Assembly (NCBI GenBank): GCA_028673005.1
Contig: CM054116.1
Span: 69,639,315-69,703,314 of the forward strand
Direction: 5' to 3'
DNA length: 64,000 nucleotides
Source: Tanypteryx hageni
Taxonomy: Eukaryota > Arthropoda > Insecta > Odonata > Petaluridae
A model generated the notes under the pieces. It was not told where the DNA came from. It searched no databases and saw nothing but the letters and a program-made list of their open reading frames with translations. How positions within the stretch are numbered: the stretch's first letter is position 1; the number at the start of each line of letters is the position of its first letter. Below are positions 60,409 through 64,000 of this stretch, one piece after another. The position numbers and the translations under genes are program-made.

Positions 60409-60464
60409 ATGAGTCTTGATTTCGAATGCATGCACTTATTACGTTCGAAAGAGTCAAGACTCAT
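60409..60464. repeat. Two-part hairpin
   Basis: ATGAGTCTTGA (60409-60419) pairs perfectly with TCAAGACTCAT (60454-60464). Directly inside, TTTCGAA (60420-60426) pairs with TTCGAAA (60444-60450), leaving a 3-base bulge on one side and a 17-base loop. The total of 18 paired bases resembles a small RNA precursor in shape only. Confidence 0.75.
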
Positions 60465-61204
60465 AATTAATTGAGACGTAACTAGGGTGCTTTGGTTCGA
60501 TCGTTTAGGTTTCCAACTTTACTATTCCAATTAAATGCAATTAACGACCCTCTCAACACCCATAACGGGGAATGAAATGTATCTGCGCGCATTAAGGAGA
60601 ATCTCTTTACCTGATGGAATAGATATAGGAGCAAATAAAAAAAATCTGATGTGCCCACCATTTGACTTCTCCATACCTGTAATATTACTAAAAATTCTAC
60701 ATAGGTTACATGATAATAAATATTTTAAGGAACTGCGAAAAGTAAGCGTAAATTGTTTACAATAGTCGCCGGTAGGTGATGTGATGGTGGCAGTTAAAAA
60801 ATTAGTTTTTAAAATCTCTTAAATAATGGGAAAATGTTTCTTCTACAACTTTTATTCCAGTACTTTTTTATATTTATCAAATATTAAATCAAATATTTCA
60901 AAAAAACGGATTTGACAAGATTAAACACCCACTTCCGGTTGATCGATTTTTACCAAAAACTAATCAGCACTTCCTCCTTTAATAAAAATGTCAGACACAA
61001 AATTTCGTGTTGATTTGATTAATAGTTTTTGAGTTAGAGCACCCACAAAATCCCGGCCACAGACACACATCGATAAAAGAGTCAAAACTTGTTCAGGGGA
61101 CCTTAAAAAAAAGTATTTTCGTTGAAATCTCGAATTCGTTTTTTTTTTCATGAAAACAATACTTTTTCTATACTTCGTAAATGGAGAAAGTAAAAAACAC
61201 GTCA
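60465..61204. other. AT-rich sequence, possibly repeat-derived
   Basis: Between 60935 and 61050 occur CGGTTGATCGATTTTTACC and TTGATTTGATTAATAGTTTT, phrases similar in style to arthropod interspersed repeats. No ends could be defined, so no element is called. Confidence 0.4.
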
Positions 61205-61212
61205 TAAACAAG

Positions 61213-61468
61213 CAGAGCCGAGACGAGGGCCAGGCGAGCGAGGCACCCGCCTAGTGAGCAGCACACTTACGGACGCGTTAAATGACAATTTTAACTATTA
61301 AGTGTAGCGCTTTATGATGTTAAATGTACTTTATGTATTTTATTGTCCCTCTACATTGTAAATAAACCAGTTTTGAGAGTTAAAATTAGGTGATGTATGA
61401 TTTCATTAGGAGGGGGACGTAATTTTCAAACCTTGCCTAGAGCGCAAAAATGTCTTGTCCCGGCTTTG
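61213..61468. mobile_element. hAT-like MITE, same family as 14696-14917
   Basis: The left end CAGAGCCGAGACGAGG and the right end, read inward CAAAGCCGGGACAAGA, match in 12 of 16, with all differences transitions. Flanking octamers TAAACAAG (61205-61212) and TAAGCCAG (61469-61476) agree in 6 of 8. The GC-rich GGCGAGCGAGGCACCCGCC after the left end parallels the GAGCGGGGCGGCTGCCCGG of the 14.7-kb copy. The element is 256 bp and non-coding. Confidence 0.65.
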
Positions 61469-61476
61469 TAAGCCAG

Positions 61477-64000
61477 ATCCATCGACAGTTATCATTTCAT
61501 CATAAAGGGTATCATAGCCTCAGCTAATCTTCCCAATAAGACATAACCAGCCGAATAACGAAGAGCGATGGCTGATTCCAGTACTCTCTTCTATTCGACA
61601 GTGTTAAAATTTGATCACGAAACGTGAAAAGAAACAAGTCGACTCCTCATAAACATACGGCCCTATCGATACGTACGAACATATTTACGCTAAACCTTCC
61701 GATTAGAACGAGTAAGCCGACGACTGAGTTTCTTTCAAGTCGCGGATTTCGAAAAACAACCGCTCACCCGAGTCTATGCCAAGCAGACCGACTTATTAGG
61801 TCATTCTTCCTTTATCTTACCTTCCCCACTCTTCTGGGAACAATGACGCAGCGACTGTTTATACGCGTGGCGACAATAAAAGAAGCGAACTAGCGTGTGT
61901 GTATATGGTTCGCTCATGGGATGTGGAAGGCGCGCAAACCTTGGGGAGGAGCGGTCAAGAAAGAAGAGGAAGATAGAAATAAAGGGGCATTGGGAGGGGG
62001 AGTGGATCATAGAATGAAATCGGGACAGGGAGTGGGATAAAGGCAACGAGTTAGGGTTGGAGTGGGAGGAGAGATGAGAACTGCGAACTATGCAGCCATG
62101 GAGAGAGCGGTGGGCGGTTGAAGTGGAATGGGAATAGGAGAAAAATGGGATTATTGAAAAGGGAAGTTGATGTAAATGAGGGAAGAAAGCGTGGGAGAAG
62201 AATGGAGGAGGAAATATTACGTTATAAGTCAGGTTCAAGGAGGAGAGAGAAAAAGCGAAATAGAAAATATTCAAAGCCTTGAAGATTCAGTTAAGGCGAG
62301 TGACAGGCGTATATGAAAGGGGAGGAAGAGAGGAGGGGAGTTATGCGGATGAATCAGAGGTGGCAGAGGGCGCATTGAGAAATGGCAGGGGATGATGCAC
62401 GAGGAATAAAGATGAAGAAAGTTTCCCGTCTAGATGAATTCCAGAATCGAAAAATTAAAAATCGGTATATGTAGAGAGATAAGGCGAATTCATAATGGTT
62501 TGGCTGACGCATTTTCTCTGCATGTCAATTGGCAATCATTTTCCAGTAATATCGTCAAAAAGTATTCCAATAAAGTAGCAAAAACTGACGGATGGCAAAT
62601 TTCCAATAAAATAATCAAGGGAATACCCTATTCGATATTTTAAATGCAGGAATACACGTTTATCATGCAACTTTTATAAGAAATTATTACGTGATAATAA
62701 AAGTCGCTGGCAGTGATTGAAAATAAAAGATAGACAAACTACTAGCGGGGAAGAATAAGTCGAAGAAAACTAAATAAACGACCATCTTCGCCAAGGTTAT
62801 AAAAGTAGATGTAATTTACTAAAAGACCAAACAAACGGAATTTGGACGATTTCAAACACTCGAGGATCGTTTAAGTTGGATCATTCTCACCGAACATCCT
62901 TACGCGAGCTATAAATACCTCGTAGGCCTTGTTTCCCATTCTCTAGGGTTGACATTATGTATGGACGTAACGTTACTTTTCTTGTCCGTTTTTATGAAAA
63001 AATACCGAAAAATGCAGGCTTCGAAAAAAGTTACTCCATTCCTTAGAGACACAATCAGCAATCCGCACTTATTTATTCCGAAATTCTGGAGCATCCTTTA
63101 CAACTCCTCAAACCTGCCAAGTTTGAAAACCCGAAGATTTTAATAACGAGTATCGAACGGAGTCTCTTTTCAATTCTTATCAAACCTGCGTCGTACGTTA
63201 GAGTGAATACAAAACCATAAACCTCACAGATACCCTTTAAACAGAACGAAGTTTCCTCATCCTCGATCGTTTCGAGAGCAGACGAAATAGAAACATCGAC
63301 CCCTCGAGAATCGAGAACCACGCGCTTCTTGGGATTTATAGCGCAGCGTTCCGACCGATGCACACCGCTCATCATGAAAACAGCCGCGACATTATACTCC
63401 TACGGATCTTTTCTCGTGTTCCGCCAGCTTTAAAATACACAAATCACCTCTCGAGAACACAAGCTCCGTGACCCTCGTTCCGATCGGAGGAGATAAGTCG
63501 GACCGACTACTTTCTTCCCGACCGAGAGAGAAAATAATAAAAAAAAAACAAGAACGCAACACGGAGCGACGACACCTCCGATACTCCCCGAAGAATTTCG
63601 GACTTCGCGCCGCTGCGGGAGATCTCCGGAGGCGACCGACGGCCGCAGATGCTAATCTAATCGACCCGAGAAAGAAAAAAAAGACTCGGTCCTTAAGGAA
63701 AAGGGAGGGGGGGTGACCATCGAAGACAGGGAGGAAAAAAAGGAGGTGGGAACAAAAATGGCGAGAAATCTTTCTCGTGTAACCTTCCATCCGGCCTCCA
63801 GAGAATAGTAAAACCCCAACAGGCGTTGCGTTTTTTTTCATCCGCCTTTATTTCATCCCGCCTCTCCCGTTTATCCCTTTACTTTTTTTTGCACGCCCGC
63901 TACACGCCTCCTCCCTCCTTTCCCCCCACTCCTTTTTAGCCTCACTCCCAACTCCTAAAAAAAAAAACATCCATGGGGCTTTTCTTTTAGCCGCGACTCT
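61477..64000. other. Unique sequence, nothing recognised
   Basis: Purine-leaning at about 61910-62420, AT-rich at 62430-63130, then CpG-rich. The 157-codon minus frame at 61801-62274 and the 149-codon minus frame at 63392-63841 show no domain. The window ends in mixed pyrimidine-rich sequence. Confidence 0.45.

Overview
The window reads as nuclear DNA of an animal, most likely an arthropod. The reasons are a degenerate CR1-like non-LTR retrotransposon, many short non-autonomous hAT-type DNA transposons with 8-bp target duplications, tRNA-like SINE fragments, CpG that does not look depleted by eye, and abundant GA/CT microsatellites and minisatellites. A run of exactly 500 N marks a scaffold join. 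I found no host exon, conserved domain, intact gene, tRNA, rRNA or CRISPR array. Nothing points to bacterial or viral DNA. The window is best read as intergenic or large-intron sequence; species and nearest host gene cannot be named from it.

Layout. 0-12.6 kb is dominated by strand-asymmetric simple sequence: a 1-kb GA tract (530-1536), a 13-bp G-rich minisatellite with 13 copies (3848-4013), a GA array with 14-bp and then 15-bp registers (4641-5480), a pyrimidine tract (7860-8560), the assembly gap (11441-11940) and a GA tract (11941-12600). 12.6-23 kb is mostly unique sequence with a short hAT-like element at 14.7 kb and CT-rich tracts at 15.3-15.7 and 17.3-18.3 kb. 23-27.3 kb holds SINE-like fragments and three hAT-like MITEs, of which 27027-27297 is the clearest. 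27.3-40.5 kb is mostly unique sequence with purine or pyrimidine patches.

40.5-61.5 kb is the transposon-rich part. It holds a 1.34-kb terminal-inverted-repeat element (40603-41946), a ~145-bp tandem array with a possible Helitron-like tail (42358-43345), a 1.2-kb purine tract (43736-45010), two copies of an inverted-repeat family (45.6 and 56.0 kb), a broken CR1-like element with ORF1 esterase, endonuclease and reverse transcriptase remnants (about 47365-51312), a 924-bp long-TIR element with 9-bp target duplications (51921-52844), two Charlie-like hAT MITEs (53257 and 55470), a perfect 26-bp-stem hairpin (56496-56558) and a hAT-like element at 61213-61468 related to the 14.7-kb one.

How the parts relate. 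None of the DNA transposons carries a recognisable transposase, so all would depend on enzymes encoded elsewhere. The retrotransposon is disabled by stops, frameshifts, a lost endonuclease residue and a 19-bp tandem duplication. Long open frames across the GA/CT tracts are by-products of short periodic repeats and are not genes.
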